From Oscillospiraceae bacterium (GTDB lineage: Bacteria; Bacillota_A; Clostridia; Oscillospirales; Oscillospiraceae): 48,414 nt of DNA. Both the position numbers and the translations under genes were made by a program. Each line of letters begins with the position of its first letter. Within the stretch, counting starts at the first letter, position 1. The stretch is taken from contig CADADE010000019.1 of NCBI GenBank assembly GCA_902786615.1, positions 1 to 48,414 of the forward strand, read 5' to 3'. The notes under the pieces were generated by a model, which saw nothing but the letters and a program-made list of their open reading frames with translations, had not been told where the DNA came from and did not search any database. This document shows positions 1 to 6,461 of the stretch, piece after piece.

Positions 1-657
1 GAGCTGCTGTTCCTCGCGCTGTTTCTGCGGATGCTCAAGGTCGGCGGCCGCTGCGCCTGCATCGTGCCGGACGGCGTGCTCTTCGGCTCCTCCACCGCGC
101 ACAAGGCCATCCGCAAGGAGCTGATCGAGGGCAACCGCCTCGAAGCCGTGATCTCCATGCCCTCCGGCGTTTTCAAGCCCTACGCTGGCGTGTCCACCGC
201 CATCCTGATCTTCACCAAGACCGGCTACGGCGGCACGGACAAGGTCTGGTTTTACGACATGAAGGCTGACGGCTTCTCCCTGGACGACAAGCGCAGCGAG
301 ACGAAGGAGAACGACATCCCCGACATCATCGCCCGCTTCCATAGCCTTCCCCTTGAGGGGAAAATGCCCACGAAGCCAACCACGCCTCAAAGCCTTCCCC
401 TTGAGGGGAAGGTGTCGGCGCAGCCGACGGATGAGGTGTACAACGAATCCGCCCGTGCCCGCACGGAGCAGAGCTTCTTCGTTCCGAAGGACGAGATCGT
501 GGCCAATGACTATGACCTCTCCATCAACAAGTACAAGCAGACGGAATACAAGCCTGTGGAGTATCCGCCCACGAGCGAGATTCTGGCCAATATCAAGGTG
601 CTGGAGGCGGAGATCGGGAAGGAGCTGGCGGAGTTAGAAGCTATGCTCGGGGAGTGA
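1..657 (+). CDS. hsdM: Type I restriction-modification DNA methyltransferase HsdM, C-terminal part (5' end outside window)
   Basis: The frame is open from base 1 and ends at TGA 655-657, so only the last 218 residues are seen. The stretch running from [15 protein letters not shown] to [20 protein letters not shown] is typical of the C-terminal half of the N6-adenine methyltransferase domain of HsdM, just past the NPPF catalytic region, which is not in the window. HsdM transfers methyl groups from AdoMet to adenine and forms the M2S core with HsdS. Unusually, residues about 115-146 (nt 342-438) are two in-frame copies of a short dispersed repeat (SLPLEGK twice) placed before the helical tail that contacts HsdS. 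hsdM overlaps the Shine-Dalgarno region of the next gene, so they are likely co-transcribed. GC-rich, like hsdR. Confidence 0.93.
   Translation, partial: ELLFLALFLRMLKVGGRCACIVPDGVLFGSSTAHKAIRKELIEGNRLEAVISMPSGVFKPYAGVSTAILIFTKTGYGGTDKVWFYDMKADGFSLDDKRSETKENDIPDIIARFHSLPLEGKMPTKPTTPQSLPLEGKVSAQPTDEVYNESARARTEQSFFVPKDEIVANDYDLSINKYKQTEYKPVEYPPTSEILANIKVLEAEIGKELAELEAMLGE
342..438 (+). repeat. Dispersed host repeat, two copies, in frame inside hsdM
   Basis: The 20-bp motif AGCCTTCCCCTTGAGGGGAA occurs at 342-361 and again at 391-410. The second copy continues through a GC-rich arm to GGATGAGGTG at 438. The same unit is seen in reverse orientation at 21414-21462 (intergenic) and 30863-30907 (inside the endolysin gene). 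The core is a small hairpin (CTTCCCCT/AGGGGAAG). Here the copies keep the reading frame and add about 30 residues to HsdM. Confidence 0.8.
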
Positions 658-662
658 AGAAT

Positions 663-1043
663 ATGTTTAACTTAACTATCTGGGAATGTATATATGTTTT
701 TTCGGTTTCTCTGCAACTGTCTGGCGCTTTGTTGTTGTTAATTAAATACTCTTTCGTGAACATTGAAAAAGGGATCCTTGAAGCCAAAAAGAAAGAGAAC
801 CATGTTGAAAATGGGAAGTTGATTCTGGGGAATACCCAACCAACGCCGTCTGAATATGCGGAAAACGTTTGGCTGAATCGCATTGCTTTTGCGCTTATTG
901 CTTTAGGTTATTTACTTGGTGTATTTGGCGTAAACACAGGAAATAGGTTTGTGCTCTTTGCGTGGATTCTTGTTCTCTCTGTGGTGATAACTTCATTCTT
1001 TGCCGTTACGGCTAAGAAAAAAGGTATGGAGCAAGCAAATTGA
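663..1043 (+). CDS. Small membrane protein between hsdM and hsdS (unknown function)
   Basis: About 126 residues. I chose ATG 663 because GGGGAG lies 8 bases upstream; GTG 654 is in frame but sits inside that ribosome site. There is an N-terminal hydrophobic segment (residues about 8-28), a polar loop, and two close C-terminal hydrophobic segments (about 72-90 and 96-114). The N-terminal pattern LQLSGALLLL resembles FQISGAIILL of the protein at 3550-4014, so the two look like distant paralogues with the same topology. AT-rich against hsdM and hsdR. It lies in the same orientation within the hsd operon. No known family recognised; an accessory or immunity role linked to the R-M system is only inference. 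Confidence 0.7.
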   Translation: MFNLTIWECIYVFSVSLQLSGALLLLIKYSFVNIEKGILEAKKKENHVENGKLILGNTQPTPSEYAENVWLNRIAFALIALGYLLGVFGVNTGNRFVLFAWILVLSVVITSFFAVTAKKKGMEQAN

Positions 1044-1062
1044 TATTTGTGGGGATGATGGG

Positions 1063-2211
1063 ATGGAATACACAAAGCTAAAAAATTTAAACCGATATAT
1101 AAGCGAAAGCGTAAACCCGATGAAAACACCGGATACCATATATGAAGTGTATAGTGTCCCAATATATGAAAGCGGACACCCCGAATATCTCCGAGGAGAT
1201 GAAATCGGTTCAAGTAAGGTAAAGGTCCAAAAGAATGACATTTTGCTTTGCAAGATCAACCCACGTATTAACCGCGTCTGGGTTGTCGCCGATGAATCTG
1301 ATTGCCCTAACATTGCATCTTCCGAATGGATCGTAATTAGAAACCCAGCGTATAATCCATCCTTTCTAGCGTGGTACTTTAAGAGCCTTAAGTTTAAGCA
1401 ATTAATGGTTAGTGAGGTTACTGGAATAGGCGGATCTCTTACCCGCGCCCAGCCTAAAGCAGTAGCAGAATACCCGGTTCCTATTCTCCCGATTAAGGAG
1501 CAAAACGAAATAGCAAGTACCTTAGATAAAGCAGATCATATAATTGCTTTACGAAAGCAGCAACTTTCTGCCCTTGACGACCTGATCAAATCCCGATTTG
1601 TTGAGATGTTTGGGGATATAATCCAGAATGATAAGGGATGGCCTCAATACATTTTTTCAGACATAGCGACTTCACGCCTAGGGAAAATGCTTGATGCCAA
1701 GCAACAGACTGGAAAAAACAGATACCCTTATCTTGCAAATTATAATGTGCAATGGTTTAGATTTGAGCTTGAAAGCCTGAACGAAATGGATTTTGACGAA
1801 TCTGATCGGGTGGAATTTGAGCTTAAAGACGGTGATTTGCTCGTATGCGAAGGTGGGGAAATCGGCCGCTGTGCCGTCTGGCATAACGAAGTACAGCCCT
1901 GTTTCTTTCAAAAGGCATTACACCGTGTAAGATGCAACACAAATATTGTATTACCTGAATATCTGGCAAGATGGTTTCAGTTTAACTGTGATCATAACGG
2001 CTTTTCAGCAATTGAGGGAGCAAAGGCTACTATTGCACATCTCCCGGGTGCTAAATTGAAAGCTCTACATGTGGTCGTTCCGCCGATTGATCTTCAACAG
2101 GAGTTTATTTCTTATATAAGGCAGATCGAAAAATCCAAATCTGTTATTCAGAAGTCCCTTGACGAAACACAGCTTCTGTTTGACAGCTTGATGCAGGAAT
2201 ACTTTGGTTGA
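1063..2211 (+). CDS. hsdS: Type I restriction-modification specificity subunit HsdS
   Basis: 382 residues from ATG 1063, preceded by a GGGGATGATGGG ribosome site; an upstream in-frame extension overlaps the previous gene and is unlikely. Two target-recognition domains (about 1-145 and 190-335) are each followed by a conserved helix: IKEQNEIASTLDKADHIIAL in the middle and the C-terminal helix ending in LFDSLMQEYFG. HsdS sets the bipartite DNA target of the M2S and R2M2S complexes. AT-rich, as is usual for exchanged specificity genes. Its last 60-95 bases are repeated three more times downstream (3446-3539, 4019-4078, 5461-5533), each ahead of another accessory gene. Confidence 0.95.
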   Translation: MEYTKLKNLNRYISESVNPMKTPDTIYEVYSVPIYESGHPEYLRGDEIGSSKVKVQKNDILLCKINPRINRVWVVADESDCPNIASSEWIVIRNPAYNPSFLAWYFKSLKFKQLMVSEVTGIGGSLTRAQPKAVAEYPVPILPIKEQNEIASTLDKADHIIALRKQQLSALDDLIKSRFVEMFGDIIQNDKGWPQYIFSDIATSRLGKMLDAKQQTGKNRYPYLANYNVQWFRFELESLNEMDFDESDRVEFELKDGDLLVCEGGEIGRCAVWHNEVQPCFFQKALHRVRCNTNIVLPEYLARWFQFNCDHNGFSAIEGAKATIAHLPGAKLKALHVVVPPIDLQQEFISYIRQIEKSKSVIQKSLDETQLLFDSLMQEYFG

Positions 2212-2226
2212 AGGAGAGAATAGAGA

Positions 2227-3198
2227 ATGGGCTCATACGATAAACTTAAATCAATAATTGAAGATATCGATATTCTAATTAGTAAAGGCGTCGAATCAAC
2301 CGCTCCTGAGTTTATTGGATGGAAGACGAAAGCAGAGAGATTCCTTGTAAAGGAATATGGCCAAAATAGCTATGAGTTTCAAGAATTTAATAAATACCAT
2401 TTTACACTTACAATTTACGCTGGAGGCACTTCAAGAAGCTCATTTGTTAAGGCATGTGCACGTGATCTATTGAAAGTTAAGGCTTTTTTCTCTGTTCTAT
2501 TAGAAGAACTACAGGAAAACACAGAAGACCACTTTCAAATCAGCTCAGAAGAGACTAGAGAATCAATACTGCAATTAACTCAAAACAAAGCGCAAGAATA
2601 CAAAGAGAAAAAATATCAAGTTTTTGTCAGTTCAACATATAAGGATTTGATTGAAGAACGTGCTCTAGTGACACAGTGTCTTCTTGATATAGGATGTATA
2701 CCCGTCGGAATGGAGCAATTTCCTGCAAGTGGAATGAGCCAAATGGAGTATATCAAGAAAATGCTTGTTGACTGTGACTACTATATCCTAATTCTCGCAG
2801 GAAAATATGGTACCTGCGATTCTGACGGAATCAGCTACACTGAAAAAGAATATGATTACGCAATATCCATAGGATTGCCGGTTATGAGCTTTGTGTTCAA
2901 AGACATCGGGCTACTTCAACAGGCAAAATGTGAGGATACTGAAGAAGGCAGAGCTCGTTTAGAATCGTTTAGGGAGAAAGTGTGTAAAGAAAAACTGGTC
3001 AAAAAGTACACCAGTCCGCAGGAATTGCAAGCCCATGTTGCGATATCTATGCAAAAATGTGTAAAAGACTTTCCCGCTGTTGGTTGGGTAAGAGCAGATC
3101 GAGCAGATAATATAAAAATATCTGATGAAATACTTGGAGAAAAGATTGAGAAATATCTACATGACAACTTAGGCGTATGGGACGGCGGAAGCTACTAA
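2227..3198 (+). CDS. DUF4062 (TIR-like) domain protein, R-M-linked accessory gene X1
   Basis: 323 residues; ATG 2227 has AGGAGAG upstream and lies 15 bases after the hsdS stop. Residues 1-100 form a helical N-terminal domain with GWKTKAERFL and YGQNS motifs that I cannot assign. Residues about 129-225 are DUF4062: YQVFVSSTYKDLIEERALV, an internal DYYILILAGKYG strand, and YTEKEYDYA. DUF4062 is commonly described as related to TIR/SEFIR folds, so an effector role (NAD or nucleotide chemistry, or signalling) is possible but not shown. The gene is AT-rich and sits where R-linked accessory ORFs are known in other type I loci. It is followed by an hsdR 5' remnant. Confidence 0.8.
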   Translation: MGSYDKLKSIIEDIDILISKGVESTAPEFIGWKTKAERFLVKEYGQNSYEFQEFNKYHFTLTIYAGGTSRSSFVKACARDLLKVKAFFSVLLEELQENTEDHFQISSEETRESILQLTQNKAQEYKEKKYQVFVSSTYKDLIEERALVTQCLLDIGCIPVGMEQFPASGMSQMEYIKKMLVDCDYYILILAGKYGTCDSDGISYTEKEYDYAISIGLPVMSFVFKDIGLLQQAKCEDTEEGRARLESFREKVCKEKLVKKYTSPQELQAHVAISMQKCVKDFPAVGWVRADRADNIKISDEILGEKIEKYLHDNLGVWDGGSY

Positions 3199-3295
3199 GT
3201 AAAGGTTTATCAGATGAAGCTTGTAAGTTTTAACTCAATTCTTCAACCGCAGCAGATTCTGTGAGTAATGTGCTTGTCGAAAAACTGCTTAAAGG

Positions 3296-3467
3296 AGGTT
3301 ACCCCATGACCAACTTTGACATTTTCCTCTCCGAGCCTAAGTTTGCCTCTTTCGCGGAGGTGGCGGTTTCGGCGGAGAGGATCCTGCAGATCGACCCCGC
3401 GGCCTGTGTGCTCAACTGCCGACGGGCGATGGATATAACTGTCCTTGTCGCAAAGCGAAAAATCTAA
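3296..3467 (+). pseudogene. hsdR: hsdR 5'-end remnant 1 (R')
   Basis: From the AGGAGGTTACCCC ribosome site through ATG 3306 to about 3433 the sequence is nearly identical to the start of the real hsdR (6453-6589). It codes for MTNFDIFLSEPKFASFAEVA and continues to CRRAMD, then leaves the homology and stops at TAA 3465-3467. About 42 HsdR residues remain. It is joined within some 15 bases to an hsdS 3' remnant. GC-rich island between AT-rich genes. Not functional as a nuclease. Confidence 0.92.
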
Positions 3468-3539
3468 ATCTGCCGTCGATAGCCCCTTGATGAAATACAG
3501 CTTTTGTTTGACAGCTTGATGCAGAAATACTTTGGGTGA
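3446..3539 (+). pseudogene. hsdS: hsdS 3'-end remnant 1 (S')
   Basis: In the HsdS frame this reads QSEKSKSAVDSPLDEIQLLF and then DSLMQKYFG to TGA 3537-3539. This matches the HsdS C-terminus (ending IQKSLDETQLLFDSLMQEYFG) with a few substitutions, so it comes from a different hsdS allele. It directly follows the hsdR remnant and directly precedes the membrane-protein gene at 3550, as the intact hsdS precedes the DUF4062 gene. Confidence 0.92.
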
Positions 3540-3549
3540 GGTGTTTTTC

Positions 3550-4014
3550 GTGCTGATTATTACTGTGCTATCCTTTGCTTTCCAGATTTCTGGAGCGATA
3601 ATTCTTCTAAATTGGAGCGTTTCAAACTTAGATAACAGGATTAAGGCAAAGTGCTTTGATCAACATACGTCGTTGACACTTGAAACTACATCAGACGGTA
3701 TAAAAATTCGGCTTAGGAAGGACGACCTTCAAAGATACGCCATAGAACTGTACAAATCGGTTGTTGCTATTGCCAACATTTTAATTGGTTATTCCTGCGC
3801 TATATTTATGGAGGATAATATAGTATCTAAATATGTAACACTATTGCTTGTTGTTGTAGCTGTCGCTGCTATATTATTAGTCGAAAAGCTTGTGATAGAA
3901 AAGCTAGCAAGAAAAAAGTATAATGTCGATTTGCTATTAGGCGATAAAGAATATAAGATACCTTACGGAATGGTTGCCTTTAAGAAAATAGAGGGGAATG
4001 AAGATGAAACATGA
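3550..4014 (+). CDS. Small membrane protein, R-M-linked accessory gene X2
   Basis: About 154 residues. I chose GTG 3550 because GAGG (3538-3541) lies 8 bases upstream; GTG 3541 and TTG 3532 are in frame but overlap that site and the hsdS remnant. Predicted topology: an N-terminal hydrophobic segment containing FQISGAIILL, a cytosol-sized polar region (about 30-75), two further membrane segments (about 76-95 and 102-118), and a charged tail. The layout resembles the protein at 663-1043. AT-rich. No family recognised. It sits between two hsdS 3' remnants with no hsdR remnant behind it. Confidence 0.7.
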   Translation: MLIITVLSFAFQISGAIILLNWSVSNLDNRIKAKCFDQHTSLTLETTSDGIKIRLRKDDLQRYAIELYKSVVAIANILIGYSCAIFMEDNIVSKYVTLLLVVVAVAAILLVEKLVIEKLARKKYNVDLLLGDKEYKIPYGMVAFKKIEGNEDET

Positions 4015-4018
4015 TATA

Positions 4019-4078
4019 CAATCCCTTGACGAAACAAATCTTTCGATTGATAGCCTGATGCAGTAGTGTTTTGGGTAA
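4019..4078 (+). pseudogene. hsdS: hsdS 3'-end remnant 2 (S')
   Basis: In the HsdS frame: QSLDETNLSIDSLMQ, stop, CFG, stop. It matches the last 20 codons of hsdS, with an extra in-frame TAG replacing the Glu/Lys codon before YFG. It begins 5 bases after the stop of the 3550-4014 gene and leads into the DUF4238 gene. More decayed than the other two copies, which suggests an older event. Confidence 0.88.
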
Positions 4079-4086
4079 AGCGAACA

Positions 4087-4911
4087 ATGGCCGAAGAGAA
4101 AGTAAAACAACACTTCGTCCCTTGCTGTTATCTTGCGAATTTTGGAATCAGCGGGAACGATAAGAGAGCAACAGAGATTTATGCGTATGATACCAACACT
4201 TTCAAAACCCAACGCGCATCAGTAGAATCCTTTGCATTTAGCAATAACTTTTATAATCTTGATATTCCGAACAATCAGAAAGGATTGGAAGACTTCTTTT
4301 GTATTGTTGAAGGAGATTATAGCGAGATACTGAAACAGGTTCTCTCTCCGCCCAGAAATAAAACAATTAATAGAGAGCAGAAAGAAGCCTTGGCAGCACA
4401 ATTTGCTATTCAGCATATACGAACAAAAGCTCATCGAGACCAGTATTGGGAAATACTCAAGGCACTAGCCCAAATAGTACCTGAAGCTAAGCTGAAGCAT
4501 GTCTACAAAAGCAAGAAAGAGTATTTACGGTCACTTCATGTAAAAGAAATAATGTCTTTCGATTCTATCAGATTTTTTGCAAACCTACTTTTAGATCGAA
4601 TATGGATTATCTGGCGTAATGAAACGGAGACTCCGTTCTACACTTCAGACAACCCGGTTTGTACCATTTTTCACGGGGATCCCCGTTCTTCAATTGCCGC
4701 TCCAGATGTTGAAATATACATTCCTCTTTCTCCCAGTATGGCAGTAAGTGCATACGATAAAAGCATAATAGAAGCGGATAGAGATAGAGCTGTTGCTGGT
4801 ATTTGCGACAAAAGAATAATAGATGGATTTAATCTCTATTTGCTGCCCTATTGTACGCAGTTTGTGTTTTCAAATGAGGAATCATTTGATTCCTATAAAT
4901 TAAAGGACTGA
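4087..4911 (+). CDS. DUF4238 domain protein, R-M-linked accessory gene X3
   Basis: 274 residues from ATG 4087; the upstream ribosome site is weak and an in-frame GTG at 4066 lies inside the hsdS remnant. The N-terminus KVKQHFVPCCYLANFG is the hallmark of DUF4238 (pattern KQHxVPxxYLxxF). Later family features include the QFAIQHIRTKAHRDQ helix and RNETETPFYTSDNPV near residue 185. The biochemical role of the family is not established to my knowledge; members are seen near phage-defence genes. AT-rich. The HEPN gene follows after 10 bases, so X3 and X4 are probably one unit. Confidence 0.8.
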   Translation: MAEEKVKQHFVPCCYLANFGISGNDKRATEIYAYDTNTFKTQRASVESFAFSNNFYNLDIPNNQKGLEDFFCIVEGDYSEILKQVLSPPRNKTINREQKEALAAQFAIQHIRTKAHRDQYWEILKALAQIVPEAKLKHVYKSKKEYLRSLHVKEIMSFDSIRFFANLLLDRIWIIWRNETETPFYTSDNPVCTIFHGDPRSSIAAPDVEIYIPLSPSMAVSAYDKSIIEADRDRAVAGICDKRIIDGFNLYLLPYCTQFVFSNEESFDSYKLKD

Positions 4912-4921
4912 TATATCACGC

Positions 4922-5359
4922 ATGTATAAAAATGAATCATATAAGCTTGCAGAGTGTTTTCATCAAGTTGCTTGTGATATCTTTCCGGATGATATCTTTG
5001 ACGAAGAGGATGACGGACATTGGTTCGTCCCTTACATAGTTAATCTTTCATTCGCATGTGAGTTGTACCTGAAATCACTATTGTCAGATGGTGAAAGCGA
5101 AGCGCACGGACACTTTTTAGTGGAATTATTCAACGAACTTGATAACAAGAATAAAAAGATGATTCTCGATGCACCTCAATTCAAAGGTGACGAAGAATTC
5201 GATGATAAACTGCATGAAGCTAACAACCTATTTACAGATTGGCGATATTGTTTTGAGCATAAAAAGCCTTTGTCCTTCGATTTCGTTTTCATCGAAAACC
5301 TTGCTATGGTATTACATGCTGTTGCGGAAAACGAGGTGACGCACTATGACCAACTTTGA
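4922..5359 (+). CDS. HEPN-domain protein, R-M-linked accessory gene X4
   Basis: 145 residues. The helix around residues 40-55 (NLSFACELYLKSLL), followed by HGHFLVELFNEL, and the motif R108-YCFE-H113 (R-X4-H) fit a HEPN domain; many HEPN proteins are RNases acting in toxin-antitoxin or abortive-infection systems. RNase activity here is inference. No good ribosome site is seen, so translation may be coupled to the DUF4238 gene ending at 4911. The last codons (EVTHYDQL) and stop are read out of hsdR leader sequence: the gene overlaps the hsdR remnant start at 5346. This suggests it once lay directly upstream of an hsdR. Confidence 0.75.
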   Translation: MYKNESYKLAECFHQVACDIFPDDIFDEEDDGHWFVPYIVNLSFACELYLKSLLSDGESEAHGHFLVELFNELDNKNKKMILDAPQFKGDEEFDDKLHEANNLFTDWRYCFEHKKPLSFDFVFIENLAMVLHAVAENEVTHYDQL

Positions 5360-5456
5360 TAACTTCCTCTCCGAGGCCAAATTTGCCTCCTTCGCGGAGG
5401 TGGCGGTCTCGGCGGATAAAACATTGAATAACGAGCTGGAAATCTTCAAAAAATAA
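5334..5456 (+). pseudogene. hsdR: hsdR 5'-end remnant 2 (R')
   Basis: The GAGGTGAC ribosome site and ATG 5346 are followed by MTNFDNFLSEAKFASFAEVA and VSAD, matching hsdR codons 1-24 with a few changes. Homology ends near 5416 and the frame stops at TAA 5454-5456. It is shorter than remnant 1 and from a slightly different allele. It leads into the third hsdS 3' remnant. Confidence 0.9.
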
Positions 5457-5460
5457 CTAT

Positions 5461-5533
5461 TTCTGTCATCCATGAGCCTCTTAACGAAACACAACTTTTG
5501 TTTGACAGCTTAATGCAGGAATACTTTGGGTGA
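5461..5533 (+). pseudogene. hsdS: hsdS 3'-end remnant 3 (S')
   Basis: The HsdS frame reads HEPLNETQLLFDSLMQEYFG and ends in TGA 5531-5533, close to the intact HsdS C-terminus. Upstream of about 5461 the match fades into the hsdR remnant junction. The stop is followed by a GAGGTAAG ribosome site for the next accessory gene. Confidence 0.9.
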
Positions 5534-5546
5534 GGTAAGATAAAAG

Positions 5547-6401
5547 ATGATATATGGGTATCAACAGGAAGAATTGCGATCGTACTGTCGTAGTTGTATT
5601 GAGTCCTTAGAAATATGGTCACGGCGCATAATTCATGAGAAGATGGTAGAAACATATGGCGAAGGGTTCCTTGATTTGGTTTTAGATAATGGTGAATATT
5701 TGATAAAAAAAGATATTCGCAATCATGTTCATCAATTGAAATCAAGTGATTCTACCCGCATCAAAAGAACCGTTGATGCATTATTTTTGGATGATATTAT
5801 TTATTTCTTATGTAATCCTAAATGGTATAGTTCACTATTTAAACCTGCTTTAGACATCGTGTATCCACAAGGGAAAGACGAGGCTCGAGAGTTCTTAACC
5901 CGACTAATACCTATAAGAAATTCATTGTCTCATTCCAACCCAATTAGTGTGCATGATGCGGAACGTGCGATTTGTTACACGCATGATTTCGTAGAGGGAA
6001 TAAAACAATACTACAGAGATCGAGGCAAAGAACGAATGTGGAATGTGCCGCAGATAATTAGAATCACCGATTCAAGGGGAAATATCTTTACTGATCCAGA
6101 AAGCAGTGCGCTTGGAGCCCTTTATACTATAACCCCAGAGTTTCATTTGGGAGAGGAGTATAGTATCGTTGTTGATGTTGATCCTTCTTTTGAGCGAGAA
6201 AGCTACAAAATCTTATGGGAAATGCACGGTGCAGATATAAAAGAGGCACAAGATAAAAATACATTCCAAGTTAAGTTTAGCGAAAGGGACATAGCAGAAC
6301 AATGCTATATCGGTTGCAAAATCTTATCGAATAAATCGTGGCATAGATATCACGATTCTGATCACACAGTCGTTTTTGTATTCAGCGTTTTACCGTTGTA
6401 A
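5547..6401 (+). CDS. Swt1-like HEPN protein, R-M-linked accessory gene X5
   Basis: 284 residues from ATG 5547, with GAGGTAAG about 9 bases upstream. Residues about 1-100 are helical and unassigned. Residues 115-155 (REFLTRLIPIRNSLSHSNPI and the following helix) match the Swt1-type HEPN pattern, with R124-NSLS-H129 as the R-X4-H motif expected at an RNase active site. The C-terminal 110 residues look beta-rich (EEYSIVVDVDPSF and similar strands), perhaps a sensing or binding domain. RNase action is inferred from family only. AT-rich; placed 60 bases before hsdR. Confidence 0.72.
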   Translation: MIYGYQQEELRSYCRSCIESLEIWSRRIIHEKMVETYGEGFLDLVLDNGEYLIKKDIRNHVHQLKSSDSTRIKRTVDALFLDDIIYFLCNPKWYSSLFKPALDIVYPQGKDEAREFLTRLIPIRNSLSHSNPISVHDAERAICYTHDFVEGIKQYYRDRGKERMWNVPQIIRITDSRGNIFTDPESSALGALYTITPEFHLGEEYSIVVDVDPSFERESYKILWEMHGADIKEAQDKNTFQVKFSERDIAEQCYIGCKILSNKSWHRYHDSDHTVVFVFSVLPL

Positions 6402-6461
6402 AATGGCTTTACTGTGCAATCAATATTCTATTATGCATAAAAGTGCTGAGGTGACCACCCC

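Noticed and set aside
3261..3467. 68-codon open frame as a real gene
   Set aside because: From codon 16 on it is the hsdR start; it is a remnant, and the first 15 codons are chance upstream sequence.
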